Positions 8,371 through 15,940 of a stretch of 60,577 nucleotides of DNA are shown in pieces; position 1 is the first letter of the stretch; each line of letters opens with the position of its first letter. The stretch is taken from positions 1-60,577 of the forward strand of contig JAFIES010000052.1 of NCBI GenBank assembly GCA_020832415.1. The letters run 5' to 3'. The notes beneath the pieces are model-generated. The model was not told the origin of the DNA. It was given only the letters and a program-made list of their open reading frames with translations, and did no database searches. The DNA is from Balneolaceae bacterium (GTDB lineage: Bacteria; Bacteroidota; Rhodothermia; Balneolales; Balneolaceae). The translations under genes and the position numbers were made by a program.

Positions 8371-9426
8371 ATGAAAAGCTTACAGTTGGCCGAATTTGGC
8401 AAACCACTGCAATGGGCAGAAACAGAAACTCCGGTACCAAAAGGAAAAGAAGTACTCTTAAAAGTTGATGCCTGCGGGGTTTGTCATTCCGATCTGCACA
8501 TCTGGGAAGGATACTACGAACTTGGCAACGATGAACGGATGTACATTGCCGAACGTGGGGTAGATCTTCCCCTTACGCTGGGTCACGAAGTGGTAGGGAC
8601 GGTAGTACAAGCCGGTGAAGATGTAACTGAGGTTAAAAAAGGTGATCGCCGCCTGATCTATCCCTGGGTGGGATGCGGAGAGTGCAAATATTGCAGAACC
8701 GACCGAATGCACATGTGTTTGTCACCCGGATCCATCGGTGTATTTCAGGATGGCGGATACAGCGATTACATCCTGATTCCTCATGAGCAGTACCTGGTGG
8801 ATATAGATGGTTTGAAACCCGAAAATGCCTGTTCATACGCTTGCGCAGGTTTAACCGCATACAGTGCCCTCAAAAAGATGATGCCGCTTGAGGATGACGA
8901 AACCATGGTAATCGTTGGTGCAGGCGGACTTGGCTTGATGGCTATGCAAGTGGTTCGTGAACTCACATCGGCTAAAGTTATCGTGATTGATGTGGACAAC
9001 GAAAAGCTGAAAGCTGCCGGGGAACTTGGAAATTTTACCACCATCAATTCAAAAAGTGAAAACCCGGTTGATCGTGTAATGGAATTGACGGATGGAAAAG
9101 GCGCATCCGCAATCGTTGATTTTGTGAACAATCAGGCAACATCAACGGCAGCATTTAATATGCTTCAAAAGAATGGAATAATGGTGATGGTGGGCTTGTT
9201 TGGCGGCAAACTCACATTTTCAAACCCTGTTGCTACACTTAAAAATCTTACAATTCGCGGCTCCTATACGGGAGGTCTGTCTGAATTGCGAGAGCTCATC
9301 GATATTGTACGCGACAAAAAACTGAAATCCATCCCGGTAAAAACCTACAAACTGGATGCTGCTGACGAACTTCTTAAGAAAGTAAAGAATGGTGAGATAA
9401 CAGGCCGTGCCGTGGTTGCTCCATGA
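8371..9426 (+). CDS. Zinc-dependent alcohol dehydrogenase
   Basis: A 351-residue medium-chain dehydrogenase. The catalytic zinc site is Cys38 ('CGVCHSD'), His72-Glu73 ('LGHEVVG') and probably Cys158 ('SYACAGLTAYSAL'). The structural zinc site is Cys102, Cys105, Cys108 and Cys116 (C-x2-C-x2-C-x7-C). The NAD-binding turn 'GAGGLG' is at 183-188. It has an unusual insertion between the two zinc-site blocks ('YYELGNDERMYIAERGVDLP'). It is the last gene of the operon, with 142 bases to the next gene. Together with the preceding ALDH it could take a primary alcohol to an acid; the substrate is not known. Confidence 0.93.
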   Translation: MKSLQLAEFGKPLQWAETETPVPKGKEVLLKVDACGVCHSDLHIWEGYYELGNDERMYIAERGVDLPLTLGHEVVGTVVQAGEDVTEVKKGDRRLIYPWVGCGECKYCRTDRMHMCLSPGSIGVFQDGGYSDYILIPHEQYLVDIDGLKPENACSYACAGLTAYSALKKMMPLEDDETMVIVGAGGLGLMAMQVVRELTSAKVIVIDVDNEKLKAAGELGNFTTINSKSENPVDRVMELTDGKGASAIVDFVNNQATSTAAFNMLQKNGIMVMVGLFGGKLTFSNPVATLKNLTIRGSYTGGLSELRELIDIVRDKKLKSIPVKTYKLDAADELLKKVKNGEITGRAVVAP

Positions 9427-9568
9427 TTTATGTTCCATTAATGTTTGCCATAAAGCATAATCAGGTCGCTTCTTAATTTTACCTCCACGCTTATTTGTTT
9501 TGCAAACAGTGATGGAATAACTATGTTCATTCAGTTTTTAATTAACCAAAAACCAATAATACAGATCT

Positions 9569-10873
9569 ATGAAACTTGTATTCAAAACTGTGCTGATTCT
9601 GCTTTTTATATCGGCCAACCTGTTGGCTCAGGAGCGCCCTCATGTATTTGAAGGTGCAGAAATCATCACCATTACCGGAGAAACCATTGAAAATGGTGTT
9701 CTGGTTGTGGAAAATGGAGTAATTACTGCAGTTGGAGCATCCGGAGATGTTACCATTCCGCAAAATGCCGAACGTGTAGATGTAACCGGTAAGGTAATTA
9801 TGCCGGGTATTGTGGACACACACTCCCATATTGGTGAAGGAGACGGTGGTGATCGCTCTGCTGCTCTGCACCCCGACGTACGAATTCTCGATACCATCGA
9901 CCCGAGAAGTAAAACATTCCGAAAAGCGGCTTCAGGTGGTGTAACGTCAGTGAATATTATGCCCGGTTCTGGCCTTCTGATGAGCGGCCAAACCGTATAT
10001 GTAAAAACCAAACCTGCAAACACCATCGAAGAGATGCTGATTGTGGTTGATGAAGAGACCGGAATTTATGGCGGCCTGAAAATGGCAAACGGAACCAACC
10101 CGCTGCGGGCTGACGGTTCTCCGGGAACACGTGCGAAATCGGCCGCACTGGCACGCGAACTTTTTGTAAAGGCACAGGAATACAAAGCTAAAGTAGATGC
10201 TGCAAATGGCAATCCGGATGAAATGCCATCACGTGACCTGCAGATGGAAACCCTCGTTGAAGTTCTGGAAGGTAAGCGGATCGTACACAATCACACACAC
10301 CGCCATGACGATATTTTAACAGCTATTCGCCTTGCCGAAGAGTTTGGATACAGAATGGTTTTGCAGCATGTAAGTGAGGGTTGGAAAGTAGCCGAAGAGA
10401 TTGCAAATGCTCCGATTTTAGGCTCATCCATTATTACACTCGATTCGCCGGGCGGTAAGCTGGAAGCGATCAATTTACTGAATATTAACGGACGTGAACT
10501 TGAAAAGGCAGGTGCACTGGTCGCATTCCATTCAGATGACCCGATTGTGGATTCCCGGTTTTTGATTCGCTCGGCTGCACAGGCAGTTCGCGAAGGTATG
10601 AGCCGCGAAAAAGCACTTGAAGCACTCACAATTGCCGGTGCAAAAATGATGGATATTGAAGACCGGGTGGGGTCACTTGAACCCGGCAAAGATGCCGATT
10701 TTCTGATTCTGTCCGGAGATCCCTTCAGCGTCTATACACATGTGGAGCAGACCTGGATAGAAGGTGAAAAAATCTGGGATCGTGACAATCCGGAGGACCG
10801 CATTTATGCGATTGGCGGATATGAAATTTTCCGCGCTTCGGCCAACTATCATATTCACATGGAGGGCCACTAA
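9569..10873 (+). CDS. Secreted metal-dependent amidohydrolase
   Basis: A 434-residue amidohydrolase-superfamily protein of the imidazolonepropionase/dihydroorotase-like type, with an N-terminal signal peptide (residues 1 to about 21, ending 'ANLLAQ'). The metal site is present: His85 and His87 in 'VDTHSHIGEGD', His240/242/244 in 'VHNHTHRHDD', His267 in 'VLQHVSE' and the 'HSDD' block (H321, D323). The C-terminus has the family ending 'VGSLEPGKDADFLILSGDP'. It hydrolyses amide or similar bonds, presumably in the periplasm or at the surface; the substrate is unknown. It is 2 bases from a tandem paralogue. Confidence 0.88.
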   Translation: MKLVFKTVLILLFISANLLAQERPHVFEGAEIITITGETIENGVLVVENGVITAVGASGDVTIPQNAERVDVTGKVIMPGIVDTHSHIGEGDGGDRSAALHPDVRILDTIDPRSKTFRKAASGGVTSVNIMPGSGLLMSGQTVYVKTKPANTIEEMLIVVDEETGIYGGLKMANGTNPLRADGSPGTRAKSAALARELFVKAQEYKAKVDAANGNPDEMPSRDLQMETLVEVLEGKRIVHNHTHRHDDILTAIRLAEEFGYRMVLQHVSEGWKVAEEIANAPILGSSIITLDSPGGKLEAINLLNINGRELEKAGALVAFHSDDPIVDSRFLIRSAAQAVREGMSREKALEALTIAGAKMMDIEDRVGSLEPGKDADFLILSGDPFSVYTHVEQTWIEGEKIWDRDNPEDRIYAIGGYEIFRASANYHIHMEGH

Positions 10874-10875
10874 TC

Positions 10876-12111
10876 ATGAAAAACAGACTCAATAAACTAC
10901 AGTTTATGCAACAATTTATTCTGCTCTCAGCAGCACTCTGCATGGTTACTGCATTCAGTTTTACCGTTCAGGCACAGATTGCCGTAAAAGGTGAAATGGT
11001 TTACACCATGGCAGGCGAACCCATTCCAAATGGGGTTGTTCTTATTAATAATGGTGTTATAGAACGTGTCGGCTCAGCCGATCGCATCGACATACCGGAT
11101 GCATACGAAGTTCACGAGGCGAAGATCGTAACTCCGGGATTAATCGATTCCCGAACCGTGGTTGGCCTTGCGGGATATTACAATCAGCCCCACGAGCAGG
11201 ATCAGCTGGAAACATCCAATGCTGTTCAGCCCGAACTGAGGGCGATCGACTCGTACAATGCCAGGGAGTTTCTGGTTGGCTATCTTCGCGGTGAAGGCAT
11301 CACAACGATGCATACAGGCCATGGGCCCGGCGCGGTTATAAGCGGGCAGACTATGATCGTAAAAACCACAGGGAGAACTGTTGATGAGGCACTTGTGGAT
11401 TCCACTACCATGCTGGCTGTAACCATGGGGCCAAGTGTGCGCAGCAATTTCAGCTCGCCCGGAACCCGTTCAAAGGCTGTGGCCGTGCTTCGCCAGGACC
11501 TGATCAGGGCGCAGGCGTATGCAGAAAACCGTGCATCGGGTGATGTGAGCAGCCGCGATCTCAAAATGGAAGCTCTGGCTGATCTGCTTGATGGAAAAAT
11601 CAAAGCACTCGTGTCAGCACACACCGCAAGTGATATAATGACTGCACTGCGAATCCAGCGGGAGTTTGGTTTCCAGATGGTACTTGAAGGTGCATCCGAA
11701 GCGTATCTTGTAATTGATGAGATAAAGGAAGCCGGAGTGCCGGTAGTAATCCATCCAAAAATGATTCGCCCGTTTGGTGAGGCTAAAAATTCCAGTTTCG
11801 AAACCGCAGCAAAACTGCACGAGGCGGGAATTCCCGTTGTCTTTCAAAGTGGCTTTGAAGGTTACGTGCCTAAAAGCCGGATAGCTAAATTCGAAGCTGC
11901 GATTGCTGCAGCCAACGGTCTTGGCATGGAAAACGCTCTCTATGCACTCACTATGGGTGCGGCTACGGTTCTGGAAATTGACGATCGTGTTGGCTCTCTT
12001 GAAATGGGTAAAGATGCAGATCTTGTTCTGTTTGATGGTGATCCGTTCGAGTATCTGACCAATGTAGAGGCTGTGATCATCAACGGAACGGTAGTTCACA
12101 CGAGGGATTAG
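10876..12111 (+). CDS. Amidohydrolase-like paralogue lacking metal ligands
   Basis: A 411-residue secreted protein (signal peptide to about residue 33, 'VQAQ') plainly homologous to the gene before it, with the same order of blocks and the ending 'VGSLEMGKDADLVLFDGDP'. At each position where the upstream paralogue has a metal ligand this one differs. 'DTHSH' is 'DSRTV' (91-95), 'VHNHTHRHDD' is 'LVSAHTASDI', 'VLQHVSE' is 'VLEGASE', and 'HSDD' is 'QSGFE'. It is therefore probably catalytically inactive in the usual sense and may act as a partner subunit or binding protein of the active enzyme. The start is 2 bases after the upstream stop, so the two are co-translated. A hairpin terminator follows. 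Confidence 0.85.
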   Translation: MKNRLNKLQFMQQFILLSAALCMVTAFSFTVQAQIAVKGEMVYTMAGEPIPNGVVLINNGVIERVGSADRIDIPDAYEVHEAKIVTPGLIDSRTVVGLAGYYNQPHEQDQLETSNAVQPELRAIDSYNAREFLVGYLRGEGITTMHTGHGPGAVISGQTMIVKTTGRTVDEALVDSTTMLAVTMGPSVRSNFSSPGTRSKAVAVLRQDLIRAQAYAENRASGDVSSRDLKMEALADLLDGKIKALVSAHTASDIMTALRIQREFGFQMVLEGASEAYLVIDEIKEAGVPVVIHPKMIRPFGEAKNSSFETAAKLHEAGIPVVFQSGFEGYVPKSRIAKFEAAIAAANGLGMENALYALTMGAATVLEIDDRVGSLEMGKDADLVLFDGDPFEYLTNVEAVIINGTVVHTRD

Positions 12112-12133
12112 CACCCGATCTTATTGAGCAATC

Positions 12134-12188
12134 AAAAACCTCTGCCGGTTGATCAACGATTTATTGTGAAACTGTCAGAGGTTTTTTT
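12134..12188. terminator. Bidirectional terminator between convergent genes
   Basis: An 11-base perfect inverted repeat: AAAAACCTCTG at 12134-12144 and CAGAGGTTTTT at 12176-12186, with a 31-base loop. T-runs lie on both strands (A5 at the left arm, T7 at the right). It lies between the amidohydrolase operon and the oppositely oriented desaturase gene, whose stop is at 12191, so it can serve both. Confidence 0.75.
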
Positions 12189-12190
12189 GT

Positions 12191-13012
12191 TTAGTCTTGT
12201 TTCTTAAGCGGAGTTTTAAACATCCCTTTCACGGTTTGATCCTCCTCTCTGTCAAATTGATCGAGCCCTAATTGAATGGTTTCCGGTTTAGGATTGATCC
12301 GAAACGTTCGTGCCAGCCGGTCCCAGAATGAAAAGAGAGAGCTGTAGTTGGAGTCAGTTTCAGGCTGCCAGCGGGAGTGATGAACCCGGTGCATATTAGG
12401 AGTCACGATTACGGTACGCAATATTCGGTCGTACTTTTCGGGCAGCCCTACATTTGCATGATGAAACTGTACCACAGCAAACATGACTATTTCATACAGC
12501 ACCAGCTCCCAGAGATAGACGCCAAAGAGGGCAATTAGTGGAATTCGAAACAGGGAGGAGAAGAATATTTCGCCGAGGTGAAAACGGCTGGCGGTGGTCA
12601 CATCCATTTTGTTATCGGAGTGATGCACACTGTGGAACCTCCAGAAGAACGGTATTTCATGATTCATCCGATGCCAGGTGTATGTCCAGAAGTCAAGAAG
12701 CAAGATTGCTCCCACAGCGTGCATCCAAACGGGGATTCCCAAGCCATCCTGAAGCCAGTGCATGATGCCGAAACGGGCCTCATCAGCCCAGACCGAAGCG
12801 GCCAGCCAGAGGCCGACAAACAGCAGACTGACCATCAGGCCATTAATGACCCCGACAACAAGATTCCGCAGAGCGTGTTTTCCGCGATCTTTAAATGAGC
12901 CGCTGAAATAGGCGTAAAACGGATGCAGCGACTCCCACATAAAGAGCAGCACCAAAATTGCAACCAGTGCAATCACCTGCGTCTCCTGTAGTGCTAAAAG
13001 TATGGGTTCCAT
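12191..13012 (-). CDS. Sterol desaturase / fatty-acid hydroxylase family membrane protein
   Basis: A 273-residue integral membrane di-iron enzyme family member. The histidine boxes are H114-RMN-H118, H127-SV-H130-H131, 'FHHANVG' and 'NMHRVHHSR', the set used to hold the two irons. About four hydrophobic helices surround them. The family hydroxylates or desaturates lipids, including sterols, carotenoids, fatty acids and ether lipids, and the target here cannot be told. It stands alone, convergent with the amidohydrolase operon and sharing its terminator. The region upstream holds two palindromic repeats. Confidence 0.88.
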   Translation of the reverse strand: MEPILLALQETQVIALVAILVLLFMWESLHPFYAYFSGSFKDRGKHALRNLVVGVINGLMVSLLFVGLWLAASVWADEARFGIMHWLQDGLGIPVWMHAVGAILLLDFWTYTWHRMNHEIPFFWRFHSVHHSDNKMDVTTASRFHLGEIFFSSLFRIPLIALFGVYLWELVLYEIVMFAVVQFHHANVGLPEKYDRILRTVIVTPNMHRVHHSRWQPETDSNYSSLFSFWDRLARTFRINPKPETIQLGLDQFDREEDQTVKGMFKTPLKKQD

Positions 13013-13097
13013 ATCTAATCAGTTGGTTTTTATGTTAAGCAAGTAATTTTTTTCCCAAATTCAGGGCAACACTATTTAAAAGGTTGCAGGCTTCAGA

Positions 13098-13165
13098 ATC
13101 CCCTCTTGAGAGGGGACACGTTCAAACGAACCGGCAAAGCCGGATGAGTTTAACGAGGGGTGTGT
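13098..13165 (+). repeat. Palindromic intergenic repeat, copy 1
   Basis: The element begins with the near-palindrome CCCCTCTTGAGAGGGG (13100-13115), continues 'ACACG', then has a second hairpin CCGGC-AAA-GCCGG (13131-13143), and ends GAGGGGTGTGT (13155-13165). A copy with the same order of parts lies on the other strand at 13217-13287, and a short relative is inside a gene at 29004. Repeats of this style are widespread in Bacteroidota genomes (general knowledge). No coding potential. Confidence 0.7.
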
Positions 13166-13216
13166 CCCGTGACTTTGATCGTGAACCGCAGTCTTTCCAG
13201 ATTCCTTGTCCTCGTG

Positions 13217-13287
13217 AACACACCCCTGATTCTTGAAAGGCTCGCTTCGCGATCTTTCTCAAATCTTTCCCCTCTCGAGAGGGGACT
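13217..13287 (-). repeat. Palindromic intergenic repeat, copy 2 (inverted)
   Basis: Read on the minus strand it has the perfect 16-base palindrome CCCCTCTCGAGAGGGG (13269-13284), then an inner hairpin TCGC-GAA-GCGA (13252-13242), then AGGGGTGTGTT (13227-13217). It is the same layout as copy 1 but reversed, so the two GTGTGT ends face each other across about 50 bases. Inner hairpins differ in sequence but keep their position, as expected of structure-conserved mobile repeats. Confidence 0.7.
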
Positions 13288-13337
13288 TATTTCAACCACC
13301 CACTACGTTATCATTGCCATTGTATTCATTTTAAAGC

Positions 13338-13694
13338 CTAAAACGTCATAACCTTATCACTCGTCGCAATCCATTCGGACAACTCTTTCATTGTACTCAG
13401 TTCAGCTCCTTTTACAAACTCAGCATTTTTGATGCCTCTGGCTGCTGCACATGTACCACAGATCTTTATTTGTGCACCTTTTGCCACGGATAGCATAAGC
13501 ATTCGTTCTATGTTGTAGTAGCCATCAGGGGTTTCCTGTCCGGCCAGTGCACAGGTTGCTGCATCGGCCATCAGAAAGATTCGCACTTCTATTTCATCTT
13601 AATAATCACGGCCAAGTTGATTGGCAATGCGTAGTGCATTATATGCTTTTTCTGTTCCGTATGGTGCGTCATTTATGATAATCAGTGTAGTCAT
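13338..13694 (-). pseudogene. DsrE-like sulfur-transfer protein, interrupted by an in-frame stop
   Basis: Reading from the ATG at 13694, the frame encodes 31 residues ('MTTLIIINDAPYGTEKAY...'), meets TAA at 13601-13599, and continues in the same frame with 'DEIEVRIFLMADAATCALAG' to the stop at 13338. Both halves match one DsrE/DsrF-like protein of about 118 residues. The second half keeps the 'KICGTCAAARGI' block with the likely sulfur-carrying cysteines. DsrE-like proteins accept persulfide sulfur in the cytoplasm. It is the last gene of an operon with an MFS transporter and an ArsR-rhodanese regulator. The stop could be a real mutation or a sequencing error; restart at the GTG at 13586 would miss the first strand-helix unit. 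Confidence 0.8.
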
Positions 13695-13726
13695 GGTTTT
13701 ATAATTTTAGTCGTAATCACGATTGA

Positions 13727-14974
13727 TCAACTAATTAGCTCTTTATTCACAACAGGCTTGTTCAATTTCTTCATCCTGACCATAATCCATAATGCAGAAA
13801 AAAGAACCAGGATGCCCGTTGCAATGATGGCGATTTTAATATCAAACATATCCGCAATCACTCCGGAGAAAATTGCTCCAATAGCGTAGCCGCCATCCCG
13901 CCACAGTCGAAATACCCCGATACTTTCTGCGCGATCATTTGGATGGGTAAGGTCTGCCACGGATGCTAAAAAAGTAGGGTAAACCATAGCGGTTCCTGTG
14001 CCAAGCAGGGCGGCAAGCAGAATAAAGGCTATATAGTGGTCCAGTAAAGCAAATATCAGTAGGCTGATGCCCTGCACCAACATACCCGCCCAAAGCATCT
14101 TCTTTCTGCCTGTATAATCAGAAACTTTTCCGGTAACTACCTGCAGAATCCCCCAGAATGCCGGGTAGACCGCCACCACAATTCCGATTTGAGTCATCGT
14201 TAAACCTGAGGCTGCCAGAAAGATGGGAAACGCACCCCACGCCATTCCATCCTTGAAGTTTGTCATCATTCCCGCCTGGGAAACTGCCTGGAGGTCTTTA
14301 TCGCCAAGGCTCACTTCAAAAAAAAGGTTCTTTTTAACCCTTTTTTCTTTCGAATTGTTTGCTTCATATTCCACAAACGGTGCTGTATCACGAATCAGAA
14401 ATATACTCATGAACAGCCCCAGTACGGCGAGGACAATCCCGATGTAGAATGGATAAGGCCGCAATCCAAATTCTGCAGCTATCCAGCCGGTCAGAAAAGC
14501 AACGATCGCCACCGCTACATATCCTGAAAATTCATTCAGCCCCATAGCCAGTCCGCGGTCTTTTTCTCCGGCCAGATCGATCTTCATGATCACATTCGCC
14601 GACCACGCCAGCCCCTGGTTAATACCAAGCAACACATTTGCACCTACAATCCAGCTCCAGTCAGGGGCGTACATCAGTATGAATGGAACCGGGAGGCCGA
14701 AGAGCCACCCAACGATCAACATCTTTTTTCTGCCGAAAGACTGGGCAAAACGTCCTGCAAAGTAGTTTGAGATCGCTTTGGTGATGCCAAAAACTACAAT
14801 AAAAGAGAAGATGGCTGATCTTGCGGCTATGCCGAAATCAGTCTCTGCGATTTCCGGAAGAATGGTTCTCTCCATTCCCACCATGCCACCAACAAAAGCG
14901 TTGATAAGCACAAGAAGGGAGAATTGCTTCCAGGTATTTTTCAGCCCGGGGACATTTGTTTGTGTGGTAGTCAT
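13727..14974 (-). CDS. MFS transporter, sulfur-linked operon
   Basis: A 415-residue major facilitator protein with twelve hydrophobic helices. The cytoplasmic loop between helices 2 and 3 has the family motif, here 'GRFAQSFGRKKMLIVGW', with a second copy in the C-terminal half ('GKVSDYTGRKKMLWAG'). It is preceded by the ArsR-rhodanese regulator (73-base gap) and followed after 32 bases by the DsrE-like pseudogene. That setting suggests export or uptake of a sulfur compound under control of the regulator (inference). No residue allows the substrate to be named. Confidence 0.88.
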   Translation of the reverse strand: MTTTQTNVPGLKNTWKQFSLLVLINAFVGGMVGMERTILPEIAETDFGIAARSAIFSFIVVFGITKAISNYFAGRFAQSFGRKKMLIVGWLFGLPVPFILMYAPDWSWIVGANVLLGINQGLAWSANVIMKIDLAGEKDRGLAMGLNEFSGYVAVAIVAFLTGWIAAEFGLRPYPFYIGIVLAVLGLFMSIFLIRDTAPFVEYEANNSKEKRVKKNLFFEVSLGDKDLQAVSQAGMMTNFKDGMAWGAFPIFLAASGLTMTQIGIVVAVYPAFWGILQVVTGKVSDYTGRKKMLWAGMLVQGISLLIFALLDHYIAFILLAALLGTGTAMVYPTFLASVADLTHPNDRAESIGVFRLWRDGGYAIGAIFSGVIADMFDIKIAIIATGILVLFSALWIMVRMKKLNKPVVNKELIS

Positions 14975-15047
14975 CGTTTGTTGTGAGCGGTTATCCGGGT
15001 ATTTCTACTTATGTATCTGTTTGTTTTGTTGACTTTTTTGGAAAACT

Positions 15048-15707
15048 CTATTGCTCAACCGGGAGGCCCTTTGATTTCCATTCGGGGAAGCCAGATTCGA
15101 GCCGTACAGCTTTGTATCCATGATTTATTAACATTTCAACGGCATTGTCTGCCATCGCACATAATGGTCCTCTGCAATAGGCAACAATCTCTTTGTTCCT
15201 GGGGAGCTCTTTCAGCTTTTCAATCAGTTCGTCCTGGGGGATGGAAAGAGCTGATGCGATGTGCCCGGATTTATACTCTTTGCGGGGCCTAACATCGAGA
15301 AGAAGGGATTTGCCCTGTTGAATTCGCTCAAGTAATTGCGAACAGGTTACAGATTCCAAATTGTGATGGGACTCACGAAACTCCTTCAATAGTTTCTCAA
15401 TCTCCGCATTCTGTGAAAAACCGAGATCCCTCATGGCATTCCACACCTCAAAAACTTTAATGCTGGCGAGTGAATAGTAACTGTACTTTCCTCTTCTTTT
15501 TGAAGTAACGAGTCGGGCCGATTTAAGTGTCTGCAGGTGCTGGGAGGCGTTTGCCACGGTGAGGCTTGTATTATCGACAATATATTCAACGGGGCAGGGG
15601 CCCTGGGCCAGAAGTTCGATAATTTCCAGCCGGTGAGGATTTGCCAGGGCTTTTGTGATGCCTGCCAGCTCTGCATAGATTTTGTTTTTAAAGTCTCTGA
15701 CGTTCAT
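15048..15707 (-). CDS. ArsR-type regulator fused to a rhodanese domain
   Basis: From the ATG at 15707 the protein has 219 residues; an upstream in-frame start at 15761 would add 18 and cover the operator. The N-terminal half is a winged helix of the ArsR/SmtB type ('ALANPHRLEIIELLAQGPCPVEYI', read here as 'ALANPHRLEIIELL' then 'AQGPCPVEYI', and 'NASQHLQTLKSARLV'). The C-terminal half is a rhodanese domain with 'LLLDVRPRKEYKSGHI' and the active loop 'AYCRGPLCAMA', whose first Cys is the persulfide site. It is first in an operon with an MFS transporter and a DsrE-like gene, and a matching palindrome lies upstream. A persulfide- or sulfur-responsive repressor is the likely role. Confidence 0.9.
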   Translation of the reverse strand: MNVRDFKNKIYAELAGITKALANPHRLEIIELLAQGPCPVEYIVDNTSLTVANASQHLQTLKSARLVTSKRRGKYSYYSLASIKVFEVWNAMRDLGFSQNAEIEKLLKEFRESHHNLESVTCSQLLERIQQGKSLLLDVRPRKEYKSGHIASALSIPQDELIEKLKELPRNKEIVAYCRGPLCAMADNAVEMLINHGYKAVRLESGFPEWKSKGLPVEQ

Positions 15708-15757
15708 AAGTCTCTGTTTAAATTTTAAGACGATTAAAAATAACACAACATATTCGC

Positions 15758-15781
15758 ACATTCAATATATTAATTGAATGT
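15758..15781. promoter_or_regulatory. Palindromic operator for the ArsR-rhodanese regulator
   Basis: ACATTCAAT (15758-15766), a 6-base spacer, then ATTGAATGT (15773-15781): 9-base perfect arms. ArsR-family repressors bind dyads of the ATTCAAT-N6-ATTGAAT kind. It lies 51 bases upstream of the regulator start at 15707, in the place expected for autorepression. Confidence 0.7.
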
Positions 15782-15940
15782 TGTGGTGTCTCAGCCACTA
15801 AATCTGCTATCGAGTGGTGGAATTCAGAGTTGAAGAAAATGTTGAGGCAGGCATTTCTTATGCAAGCGAATTGTAGTTCTCATTTTATATATTAAATCCA
15901 CAAATAGTTTTAACACTTTAAGTTCATAAAGTACACCCCC

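Larger units (their letters stand above)
13013..13337. other. Gene-free stretch holding two palindromic repeats
   Basis: These 325 bases contain no credible gene. An open frame near 13160-13351 is made only of repeat sequence. The stretch lies between the desaturase start (minus strand) and the end of the DsrE-like pseudogene (minus strand). Its main content is the head-to-head repeat pair listed separately. The desaturase promoter must be just right of 13012, where an A/T-rich run occurs. Confidence 0.6.

Noticed and set aside
13160-13351. 63-codon plus-strand frame in the repeat region
   Set aside because: It is made of the palindromic repeats and has no protein-like composition.
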